This document shows positions 1 through 5,136 of a stretch of 5,136 nt of DNA, piece after piece. Origin of the DNA: Actinomycetes bacterium (GTDB lineage Bacteria; Actinomycetota; Actinomycetes; Propionibacteriales; Propionibacteriaceae); assembly GCA_023412435.1 (NCBI GenBank), contig JAEYNS010000330.1, positions 1 to 5,136 of the forward strand. The letters run 5' to 3'. Positions within the stretch are counted from its first letter, which is position 1. Every line of letters starts with the position of its first letter. The notes under the pieces were generated by a model that saw nothing but the letters and a program-made list of their open reading frames with translations, was not told the origin of the DNA and searched no databases. The position numbers and the translations under genes were made by a program.

Positions 1-180
1 GCGGCGGCGCCCCCCTTCCCCCTGTCCCCGCATCAAGCACTCCGGTGGCGGCCAGGGCACCACCGCTGCCAGGACACCGCGACCGAGCGGGACCTGCCGC
101 TGTCTGGCTGAGGCCCGCCGCACTGCAACCCCGCCCCCACCCACCTCGCCCGCGCCGGCCGCCCCACCCGACCCGTCCCG

Positions 181-244
181 CAACCGGTAGGTAACAGCCC
201 GCCGAGGGAACATTCCCCTCGGCTCACGGAAATCAACCGGTAGG
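181..244. repeat. 11-bp direct repeat flanking a hairpin
   Basis: CAACCGGTAGG occurs at 181-191 and again, identically, at 234-244, a 53-bp period. Each copy contains the palindrome ACCGGT. The hairpin at 201-223 lies between the copies. The repeat could be a pair of binding sites for a regulator of the downstream operon, a trace of a small inserted element, or chance in GC-rich DNA. The exact 11-base identity and near-symmetric placement around the hairpin are what the sequence shows; any function is inferred. Confidence 0.55.
201..223. terminator. Strong hairpin, possible U-tract-less terminator
   Basis: GCCGAGGG (201-208) pairs perfectly with CCCTCGGC (216-223), giving an 8-bp GC-rich stem and a 7-nt loop (AACATTC). 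Part of the loop could pair further (AA with TT) if one C is bulged. No T-run follows, so it is not a classical intrinsic terminator. Actinomycete terminators often lack the U-tract, so it may end a transcript entering from the left. It could also be an operator or an mRNA structure. Confidence 0.45.
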
Positions 245-283
245 CGGGCGATCGGGCCCGGGCGGCTCAGCCAAGGGATGTGG

Positions 284-321
284 GATTGCATTGACATACC
301 TTTGATTGTGTGGTTTTGTAG
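284..321 (+). promoter_or_regulatory. AT-rich promoter/operator of the PTS-dehydrogenase operon
   Basis: Positions 281-320 are only 15/40 G+C in an otherwise very GC-rich window. TTGACA at 291-296 is a perfect -35 box. A matching -10 is poor: TTTTGT (314-319, 17-bp spacer) or TTGTAG (316-321, 19-bp spacer). GATTG occurs at 284-288 and 304-308, exactly 20 bp (about two helical turns) apart, and the second copy sits in TTTGATTGTG. T-rich GATTG-type motifs are known in operators of some DeoR-family sugar regulators of Gram-positive bacteria. This region is therefore the best candidate operator for the DeoR repressor encoded at 1870-2655. I saw no such motif in the 2656-2819 intergenic region. 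Confidence 0.5.
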
Positions 322-379
322 ACCCAACTCCTCCCGCGCCGGCCCGACCGGTGACGACCCAGCAGAACGGAGATCAGCC

Positions 380-823
380 TTGTCCAGCGACCCGATCCTC
401 GCCCCCGGCTCCGTTCGGCTCGGCCTGCCCCCCACCACCAAGGACGCGGCCATCCGGCTCTGCGGCCAGGTGCTGCTCGACGCCGGGGCGGTGACCGCCG
501 AGTACATCGACGGCATGTTCGCTCGCGAGCTCCAGGTCTCGACCTACCTCGGCGAGGGCGTCGCGATCCCGCACGGCACCAACGAGTCCCGCGGCTACGT
601 CCGCAAGCCGGCGCTGGGGTTCCTGCAGTTCACCGAGCCGGTCGACTGGGACGGCAGCCCCGTCACCTTGTGCATCCCGATCGCGTCGGCTGCCGACGAC
701 CACCTGCCGATCCTGGCAGCGCTGGCCGAGGTGCTGCTGGACGCCGAGGCCGCCGAACGCCTGCGCTCCACCTCCTCGGTGGACGAGGTGCTGCGGCTGC
801 TGAGCCCCGCCGAGGTGAACTGA
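380..823 (+). CDS. PTS EIIA component, mannitol/fructitol type
   Basis: This is a 147-residue stand-alone EIIA protein of the PTS_EIIA type 2 (Mtl/Fru) family. It is a cytoplasmic phosphocarrier that takes phosphate from HPr and passes it to an EIIB. The segment GEGVAIPHGTNE (residues 58-69) is the active-site signature, with H65 the expected phosphorylated histidine. H108 in the DDHLPIL segment matches the second conserved active-site histidine of mannitol EIIA. Length is normal for a single-domain EIIA, like MtlF. I chose TTG 380 because GGAGA (369-373) lies 6 nt upstream and the protein then starts just before the fold. An in-frame ATG at 278 would add 34 residues of non-coding character across the promoter. 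The stop is one base before the dehydrogenase ATG (TGAcATG), so the two genes are surely co-transcribed. No EIIB or EIIC is visible, so the sugar is unknown; a polyol is the likely class. Confidence 0.88.
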   Translation: MSSDPILAPGSVRLGLPPTTKDAAIRLCGQVLLDAGAVTAEYIDGMFARELQVSTYLGEGVAIPHGTNESRGYVRKPALGFLQFTEPVDWDGSPVTLCIPIASAADDHLPILAALAEVLLDAEAAERLRSTSSVDEVLRLLSPAEVN

Positions 824-824
824 C

Positions 825-1868
825 ATGTTGGTGCTGCGCTTCCACGCCCCCGGCGACGTGCGGATCGAGGACGCCCCGATCCCCCGGATCACCGCCGACG
901 AGATCCTGCTGCGGGTCCGCAACTGCTCGACCTGCGGCACCGACGTCAAGATCTTCCACAACGGCCACCAGAACCTCACTCCCCCGCGGGTACTGGGTCA
1001 CGAGATCGCCGGCGAGGTGGCCGAGGTCGGCGCCAACGTCTCCGGCTGGGCGGTCGGCGACCGGGCCCAGGTGATCGCGGCCGTCCCCTGCGGCGAGTGC
1101 TACGAGTGCCGCAAGGGCTGGATGGCGGTCTGCGCGAACCAGACCTCGATCGGCTACCAGTACGACGGCGGCTTCGCCGAGTACATGGTGGTGCCGCGCG
1201 AGGTGCTCAAGGTGGACGGCCTCAACCGGATCCCCGACGGCGTGGGCTTCGACGAGGCCTCGGCCGCCGAGCCGTTCGCCTGCGCGATCAACGCCCAGGA
1301 ACTGCTCGGGATCGAGCCGGGCGACACCGTGGTGGTGTTCGGCGCCGGCCCGATCGGCTGCATCCACACCCGGATCGCGCGCGGCGTCCACAAGGCGGGG
1401 AAGGTCTTCCTGGTCGACGTGAACGCCGCACGCCTGGCGATGTCGGCGCAAGCCGTCCACCCCGACGCGACCATCGACGGCTCCCAGGTCGACGTGGTGG
1501 CCGAGGTGATGCGGCTGACCGACGGACGCGGCGCGGACGTGGTGATCACCGCCACCGCGGCGAACATCGCCCAGGAGCAGGCGATAGCGATGGCGGCCCG
1601 CAACGGCCGGATCTCGTTCTTCGGCGGGCTGCCGAAGACGAACCCGACGATCACCCTGGACTCCAACCTCGTCCACTACCGCCAGCTGCACATCCACGGC
1701 GCCAACGGGTCGGCCCCCGAGCACAACAAGAAGGCGCTGGAGTACATAGCCTCCGGACTGGTGCCCGTGAAGGACCTGATCACCGTGCGCCTTCCGCTGG
1801 AGCGCGCGCTGGAGGCCTTCGAGATCGTGGCCACCGGCCAGGCGATCAAGGTGACCGTCGAGCCCTGA
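825..1868 (+). CDS. Zinc-dependent medium-chain dehydrogenase, sugar-alcohol type
   Basis: The 347-residue protein is a medium-chain dehydrogenase/reductase of the sorbitol / galactitol-1-phosphate / threonine dehydrogenase group. The GroES-like N-terminal domain carries the catalytic zinc ligands C37 (in CGTD), H59-E60 (GHE) and E149 (in AAEPFAC). Structural-zinc cysteines are C89, C92, C95 and C103. The Rossmann domain shows G173-A-G175-P-I-G178, and D198 at the end of the second strand predicts NAD+ over NADP+. All metal ligands are present, so it should be active. GAGGTGA (812-818) is a good ribosome site lying inside the end of the EIIA gene. Coupling to a PTS EIIA suggests a substrate that is a polyol or polyol phosphate, as in GatD next to galactitol PTS genes. 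Another secondary alcohol such as threonine remains possible. The family call is firm, the substrate is inference. Confidence 0.88.
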   Translation: MLVLRFHAPGDVRIEDAPIPRITADEILLRVRNCSTCGTDVKIFHNGHQNLTPPRVLGHEIAGEVAEVGANVSGWAVGDRAQVIAAVPCGECYECRKGWMAVCANQTSIGYQYDGGFAEYMVVPREVLKVDGLNRIPDGVGFDEASAAEPFACAINAQELLGIEPGDTVVVFGAGPIGCIHTRIARGVHKAGKVFLVDVNAARLAMSAQAVHPDATIDGSQVDVVAEVMRLTDGRGADVVITATAANIAQEQAIAMAARNGRISFFGGLPKTNPTITLDSNLVHYRQLHIHGANGSAPEHNKKALEYIASGLVPVKDLITVRLPLERALEAFEIVATGQAIKVTVEP

Positions 1869-1869
1869 T

Positions 1870-2655
1870 TCAGGCCCTGACCACCCGCGGTCCGGCAGCG
1901 GCGAGCTCCTCGGCCAGCGCGTCGTCCAGCCCGCTGTCGGTCACCACGACGTCGACCTGGTCGAGGTCGGCGAACCGGCACAGCTGGGTGAGCCCGATCT
2001 TGGTGTGGTCGGCCAGGCAGACCACCAGGCCGGCGGCGGTCACCATCGCCGACTTCACCTCCGCCTCGGCCTGGTCGGGAGTGGTGAGGCCTGCCTCGGG
2101 GGTCATCCCGTTCGTGCCGAGGAAGGCCACGTCCACCCGCAACCGCTCCAGGGCCGCGGTGGGCCACGGGCCGACCAGCGCCTTGGTCACCTCGCGCAGG
2201 CGTCCGCCGAGCAGCAGCAGCTCGACCTGCGGCCACTCCGCCAGCAGGGCCGCCACCGGCAGGGAGTTGGTGACGACCGAGAGCGCCCGGTCGGTGGGGA
2301 TCCGGCGCGCGAACTCCATCGTGGTGGTGCCGCTGTCGATCAGGATCGAGCCGCCGTCGGGCAGCAGGTCGAGCGCCGCCCGGCCGATCCGGGCCTTCTC
2401 CGCGGTCTGCCGCTCACGGCGGGCGGTCACCGAGGGCTCGTAGCCGAGCCGCTGGATATGGACGGCGCCGCCGTGCACCCGGCGCAGCTGACCCTGCTGC
2501 TCCAGGATGGTGAGGTCGCGCCGGATCGTCTCCGAGGTGACGTCCAGTTCCCGGGCCAGCGCCGCCACCTCGACCCGGGAACGCGCCCTGGCCTGCTCGA
2601 GGATGCGCAGGTGGCGCTCGTGCGGCAGCAGCCGGTCTTCCCCGTCTCCTGTCAT
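1870..2655 (-). CDS. DeoR-family transcriptional repressor
   Basis: The 261-residue protein has the standard two-part layout. The N-terminal winged helix-turn-helix (about residues 12-65) has the DeoR signature VTSETIRRDL (39-48) followed by LRRVHGGA (57-64). The C-terminal sugar-phosphate-sensing domain carries the phosphate-loop motif DSGTTT (107-112), VVTNS (127-131), FLGTNG (178-183) and ADHTKIG (215-221). Such proteins usually repress sugar or polyol catabolic genes until a phosphorylated intermediate binds. Its likely target is the convergent EIIA-dehydrogenase operon, whose stop is one base from its own stop. The start is taken as ATG at 2655: this gives the usual family length, and TAGGGT ends 7 nt before it. 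An in-frame GTG at 2682 lacks a well-spaced ribosome site. The ligand is unknown; a polyol phosphate fits the neighbours. Confidence 0.88.
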   Translation of the reverse strand: MTGDGEDRLLPHERHLRILEQARARSRVEVAALARELDVTSETIRRDLTILEQQGQLRRVHGGAVHIQRLGYEPSVTARRERQTAEKARIGRAALDLLPDGGSILIDSGTTTMEFARRIPTDRALSVVTNSLPVAALLAEWPQVELLLLGGRLREVTKALVGPWPTAALERLRVDVAFLGTNGMTPEAGLTTPDQAEAEVKSAMVTAAGLVVCLADHTKIGLTQLCRFADLDQVDVVVTDSGLDDALAEELAAAGPRVVRA

Positions 2656-2662
2656 GGCCGTC

Positions 2663-2668
2663 ACCCTA
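2663..2668 (-). promoter_or_regulatory. -10 box for a leaderless repressor transcript
   Basis: Read on the minus strand, TAGGGT fits the actinobacterial TANNNT -10 consensus. Exactly 7 nt (GACGGCC) separate it from the ATG at 2655, so transcription would begin at or next to the start codon. No clear TTGAC-type -35 lies 16-18 bp upstream, which is common in streptomycete promoters. AGGG inside the same motif could instead act as a ribosome site with 8-nt spacing, so the two readings compete. Confidence 0.45.
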
Positions 2669-2806
2669 GCGAGCAAGCCCACAGCAACGCAGCCATTCCC
2701 ACACCGCTCCGCAGGCGTGGCGGCGACCGGAGCCCGGCGAGGAGCCTGCCTGCCCGGCAGCTGCGATCGTCCGTGACCGGGAGGAACCGGGGCTGACTGC
2801 CCGGGT

Positions 2807-2812
2807 TAGGAT
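2807..2812 (+). promoter_or_regulatory. -10 box for a leaderless hemA transcript
   Basis: TAGGAT is a near-ideal Streptomyces -10 sequence and ends exactly 7 nt before the GTG at 2820, predicting a start site at the first codon. No TTGAC -35 is present. GGAACC at 2783-2788, 18 bp upstream, resembles the GGAAC -35 of ECF sigma factors, which would be an odd pairing with TAGGAT. The alternative is that AGGA (2808-2811) is a Shine-Dalgarno with an 8-nt spacer and the promoter lies further upstream. Confidence 0.5.
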
Positions 2813-2819
2813 GCGTCGC

Positions 2820-4067
2820 GTGCCACTCTCCGCCGTCGGCATCAGTCACCACCTCGTAACCCTGGACGAGCTGGCGCGGCTGCGCCGGGCCAGCCAGCAG
2901 GTGACCGCTGTCCTCGACCGGAACCCCAGCCTCACCGGACGGGTGGTGCTCAGCACCTGCAACCGCTTCGAGGTCTACCTCGAGTCGGACACCATCCACG
3001 GCGGTGTGGACGCGGTACTGGACGCCCTCAGGGCCGCACTTCCCCCCGAGCAGCACGCGCTGGTCGGCCAGTTCCGGGTCTACGCGGGCCAGTCGGCCGT
3101 CCAGCACCTGATGGAGGTGGCCAGCGGACTCGACTCCATGGTGATCGGCGAGGACGAGGTCATCGGCCAGGTTCGCGACGCCCTGACGACCAGCGCCGGA
3201 CGCGTCGGCCCCGCCCTGCACCGGCTCTTCAGCGCCGCCCTGACCACAGGCAAGGCAGTCAGCTCCCAGACCGGCCTCGGCGCCGCCGGCCGCTCCCTGG
3301 CCGAGGTCGGGCTCGGCCTGGTCGAGCAGCGCCACTTTCCGCTGGCCGGTCGTCGTGCCCTGGTGGTCGGCACCGGGAGCTATGCCCGCGTCGTGGTGGC
3401 CGCCCTGCAGCGGCTGGGCTGCACCGGCCTGTCGGTCTACTCCCCCACCGGACGCACCGAGCAGTTCGCTGCCACCCGTGAGATCGAACCGGTCAGCGAG
3501 GCAGGGCTGGCGGCCGCGCTGAGCGCCACCGACCTGCTGGTCACCTGCAGCGGCGGCGAACGGGCGACCGGGCCTGCCATCACCGCTGCCATGCTGGCGG
3601 CCGCCCGCGGCGCCGAGGCGCCCCTGCTGCCCGTCCTCGACCTCTCGCTCACCGGCGACGTGGAGCCGGCGGCAGCACAGCTGCGCAAGGTCGACCTGAT
3701 CGACCTCGACGAGATCGGGGCGCACGCCCCCGCCCAACCGGCGAGCGCTGTGCTCGCCGCCCGCAACCTGGTCAGCCGCGGCGTCGAGGCGTACCTGCAC
3801 CTGGAGTCCGGACGGGCCGCCGCCCCCGCGGTGACCGCGATCCGGGCCTACGTCAGCCAGTTCATCGAGGGCGAGATCGAGGGCGCCGCCCGCCGGCACG
3901 ACCCCGAGACCGCCGAGGCGGTCGCTCGCTCACTGCGCCGGGTGTCCAACTCGCTGCTCCACACCCCGTCGCTGCGGGCCGCCGAACTCGCGCGGGCCGG
4001 CAGCCTCGCCGACTACTCCCAGGCCCTGCGGACCCTGTTCGACATCGACGTCGAGGCGGAGGCGTGA
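2820..4067 (+). CDS. hemA: Glutamyl-tRNA reductase, divergent form
   Basis: The protein (415 residues) reduces glutamyl-tRNA(Glu) with NADPH to glutamate-1-semialdehyde, the first step of the C5 pathway to 5-aminolevulinate. The catalytic domain has the nucleophile C47 in LSTCNRFE (44-51), H96 in AVQHL, and SGLDSMVIGE (102-111), all family hallmarks. HRLF (134-137) precedes the NADPH domain, whose loop is G184-T-G-S-Y-A189, unlike the common GAGEMG form. The following strand reads SPTGRTEQF instead of the usual NRT motif. The C-terminal dimerisation helices carry LLHTPSLR (379-386). GTG 2820 is preferred because MPLSAVGISH then aligns with the usual HemA N-terminus. ATG 2811 overlaps the -10/AGGA motif. 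The gene is followed 44 nt later by hemB. Streptomycete housekeeping HemA, as I recall it, is distinctly longer, so this may be a second copy. Confidence 0.9.
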   Translation: MPLSAVGISHHLVTLDELARLRRASQQVTAVLDRNPSLTGRVVLSTCNRFEVYLESDTIHGGVDAVLDALRAALPPEQHALVGQFRVYAGQSAVQHLMEVASGLDSMVIGEDEVIGQVRDALTTSAGRVGPALHRLFSAALTTGKAVSSQTGLGAAGRSLAEVGLGLVEQRHFPLAGRRALVVGTGSYARVVVAALQRLGCTGLSVYSPTGRTEQFAATREIEPVSEAGLAAALSATDLLVTCSGGERATGPAITAAMLAAARGAEAPLLPVLDLSLTGDVEPAAAQLRKVDLIDLDEIGAHAPAQPASAVLAARNLVSRGVEAYLHLESGRAAAPAVTAIRAYVSQFIEGEIEGAARRHDPETAEAVARSLRRVSNSLLHTPSLRAAELARAGSLADYSQALRTLFDIDVEAEA

Positions 4068-4100
4068 CGGCTGACCCGCACCACCTCCCCGATGCCACCG

Positions 4101-4106
4101 AAGGAG
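4101..4106 (+). promoter_or_regulatory. Ribosome binding site deciding the hemB start
   Basis: AAGGAG lies 5 nt before ATG 4112 and is the best Shine-Dalgarno match in the window. It decides against the upstream in-frame GTG at 4064, which overlaps the hemA stop (GTGA). Confidence 0.8.
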
Positions 4107-4111
4107 AACCG

Positions 4112-5092
4112 ATGGCCGACCTCGCCAGGCGCCCTCGCCGGCTGCGCGCCACCGCGGCGATCCGGCGGCTGGTCGCCCAGACCCGCGTCCACCCGGCGCA
4201 GCTCGTGCTGCCGCTGTTCGTCGCCGACGGGCTCCCTGCGCCGCGTCCGATCGGGTCGCTGCCCGGTGTGGTCCAGCACACCCTCGACTCGGTCCGGGCC
4301 GAGGCGACCCGCGCCGCCGAGGCAGGCATCGGGGCCCTCATGCTCTTCGGTGTGCCAGCCCCCCAGGACAAGGACGCCACAGGGTCTGCAGGCTACGCCG
4401 CCGACGGCATCCTGAACCGGGCGATCGCGGCCGTGCGGGCGGAGCTCGGCGACCGGCTGCCGGTGATGGCCGACACCTGCCTGGACGAGTTCACCGACCA
4501 CGGCCACTGCGGCGTCCTGGACGCCGCCGGGCGCGTGGACAACGACGCGACCGTCGACCGCTACGTCCGGCAGGCTGTCTCCCAAGCGCAGGCCGGCGCC
4601 GACTTCGTCTCCCCGTCGGGGATGATGGACGGCCAGGTCGCTGCGATCCGGGCAGGGCTGGACGCCGCAGGCCACCAGCACGTCGGCATCCTCGCCTATG
4701 CCGCCAAGTACGCCTCCGCCTTCTACGGCCCGTTCCGCGAAGCCGTCGGCTCATCGCTCCAGGGTGACCGGCGGAGCTACCAGCAGGACCCCGCCAACCG
4801 CAGGGAGGGCCTGCTCGAGGCCACCCTCGACCAGGCCGAGGGCGCCGACATCGTGATGGTGAAGCCGGCTGGCTACTACCTCGACGTGCTCGCCGACGTC
4901 GCCGCGGTGGCGCAGGTGCCGGTGGCCGCCTACCAGGTGTCCGGCGAGTACGCGATGATCGCCGCAGCAGCCCAGCACGGCTGGATCGACCGGCAGGCTG
5001 CGCTCGTCGAGTCGGTGACAGGCATCGTCCGCGCCGGCGCCGACATCGTGCTCACCTACGCGGCGCTTGACCTCGTGGACTGGCTGCGTTGA
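4112..5092 (+). CDS. hemB: Porphobilinogen synthase (5-aminolevulinate dehydratase)
   Basis: The 326-residue protein condenses two 5-aminolevulinate molecules to porphobilinogen; the length is typical of the family. The N-terminus RPRRLRATAAIRRL and QLVLPLFV match HemB closely. The two Schiff-base lysines are K199 (in YAAKYAS) and K251 (in MVKPAG). YQVSGEYAMI near the C-terminus is the family signature. The metal-site segment DTCLDEFTDHGHCG (121-134) has C123 and C133 but D125 where zinc enzymes such as that of E. coli have the middle cysteine, a C-x-D-x7-C hybrid. E236 matches the glutamate of the outer magnesium site seen in bacterial enzymes. The start is ATG 4112, from its strong ribosome site; GTG 4064 would add 16 residues outside the fold. 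It lies between hemA and hemL in one operon and overlaps hemL by 4 nt. Confidence 0.95.
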   Translation: MADLARRPRRLRATAAIRRLVAQTRVHPAQLVLPLFVADGLPAPRPIGSLPGVVQHTLDSVRAEATRAAEAGIGALMLFGVPAPQDKDATGSAGYAADGILNRAIAAVRAELGDRLPVMADTCLDEFTDHGHCGVLDAAGRVDNDATVDRYVRQAVSQAQAGADFVSPSGMMDGQVAAIRAGLDAAGHQHVGILAYAAKYASAFYGPFREAVGSSLQGDRRSYQQDPANRREGLLEATLDQAEGADIVMVKPAGYYLDVLADVAAVAQVPVAAYQVSGEYAMIAAAAQHGWIDRQAALVESVTGIVRAGADIVLTYAALDLVDWLR

Positions 5093-5136
5093 CCAACGCC
5101 GAGGCCTTCGACCGCGCCCGCCGGGTGATGCCCGGC
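5089..5136 (+). CDS. hemL: Glutamate-1-semialdehyde 2,1-aminomutase, N-terminal fragment
   Basis: Only the first 16 codons are in the window; the gene runs off the right edge. The translation TNAEAFDRARRVMPG matches the characteristic N-terminus of GSA aminomutase, a PLP enzyme that turns the HemA product into 5-aminolevulinate. The start is TTG 5089, which shares TTGA with the hemB stop and implies translational coupling. The next possible starts (GTG, ATG at residues 13-14) would delete the conserved RVMPG segment. No convincing Shine-Dalgarno precedes it. Identification from so short a piece is supported by context: it is the one enzyme missing between HemA and HemB. Confidence 0.8.
   Translation, partial: MTNAEAFDRARRVMPG

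Larger units (their letters stand above)
1..283. other. Non-coding upstream region, no recognisable gene
   Basis: This GC-rich stretch has short open frames on both strands, but none gives a recognisable protein. The frames running in from the left edge stop at about 111, 190 and 194 and translate to proline/arginine-rich low-complexity sequence. A minus-strand frame at 33-236 is Arg/Gly-rich, matches no family I know and has no convincing ribosome site. What it does hold is a hairpin at 201-223 and an 11-bp direct repeat around it, listed separately. It probably lies between an unseen upstream gene and the PTS operon. Confidence 0.6.

Noticed and set aside
33..236. Small minus-strand reading frame in the left intergenic region
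   Set aside because: Low-complexity Arg/Gly-rich translation, no recognisable family or ribosome site, and it crosses the hairpin and the first direct repeat.
278..379. Upstream ATG extending the EIIA protein by 34 residues
   Set aside because: The extension covers the AT-rich promoter/operator, has no family similarity and lacks a ribosome site. TTG 380 has GGAGA 6 nt upstream.
663..1724. Long minus-strand open frame opposite the dehydrogenase gene
   Set aside because: An antisense frame kept open by high GC content; the translation is His/Arg/Asp-rich without family motifs, while the plus strand has all zinc and NAD motifs.
1097..2443. Long plus-strand open frame across the dehydrogenase and repressor genes
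   Set aside because: It runs through two well-identified genes in the wrong frame and yields Arg/Gly-rich sequence typical of a GC-driven shadow.
2750..2760. Small palindrome CTGCCCGGCAG as a possible operator
   Set aside because: Arms of only 5 bp in GC-rich DNA with no second copy; expected by chance too often to annotate.
2811..2813. ATG start for hemA
   Set aside because: It lies within the TAGGAT/AGGA motif, has no ribosome site at proper distance (GAGGAA at 2781 is too far), and adds three residues before the usual N-terminus.
2661..3899. Long minus-strand open frame opposite hemA
   Set aside because: No recognisable domain; Gly/Gln/His-rich shadow of the clearly identified hemA.
4064..4111. 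GTG start of hemB overlapping the hemA stop
   Set aside because: It adds 16 residues outside the fold; the AAGGAG site 5 nt before ATG 4112 and the usual HemB N-terminus favour the later start.
1..5136. CRISPR arrays, tRNA or rRNA genes, insertion sequences
   Set aside because: No regularly spaced repeats, no cloverleaf-like segment, no transposase-like protein and no terminal inverted repeats were seen.

Overview
The window is very GC-rich, with the usual high-GC codon pattern, TTG and GTG starts and tight gene packing. This points to a high-GC actinomycete, most likely Streptomyces, Kitasatospora or a close relative. That assignment rests on composition and protein character, because no database search was possible. 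No TTA codon was seen in any called gene.

Layout. Positions 1-283 hold no recognisable gene. They contain a strong hairpin (201-223) bracketed by an 11-bp direct repeat. An AT-rich island (about 281-320) follows, with a TTGACA box and repeated GATTG motifs; it is the probable control region of a two-gene operon. That operon encodes a stand-alone mannitol/fructitol-type PTS EIIA protein (380-823, TTG start) and, one base later, a zinc-dependent medium-chain dehydrogenase of the sorbitol / galactitol-phosphate / threonine dehydrogenase type (825-1868). Converging on it with a single intervening base is a DeoR-family repressor on the minus strand (1870-2655). The three genes look like a sugar-alcohol uptake and oxidation module, but no EIIB or EIIC permease gene is visible.

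A 164-bp divergent intergenic region (2656-2819) separates the repressor from a second module on the plus strand: a divergent glutamyl-tRNA reductase (hemA, 2820-4067), porphobilinogen synthase (hemB, 4112-5092), and the first 16 codons of glutamate-1-semialdehyde aminomutase (hemL, from 5089, overlapping hemB by 4 bases). Together these enzymes would convert glutamyl-tRNA(Glu) to glutamate-1-semialdehyde (HemA), then 5-aminolevulinate (HemL), then porphobilinogen (HemB). The order hemA-hemB-hemL without hemC/hemD between, and the unusual HemA sequence, suggest an accessory porphobilinogen/tetrapyrrole locus rather than the housekeeping heme cluster. This is an inference.

Both genes flanking the divergent region have a TANNNT box exactly 7 nt before the chosen start codon, the arrangement expected for leaderless transcripts in actinobacteria.
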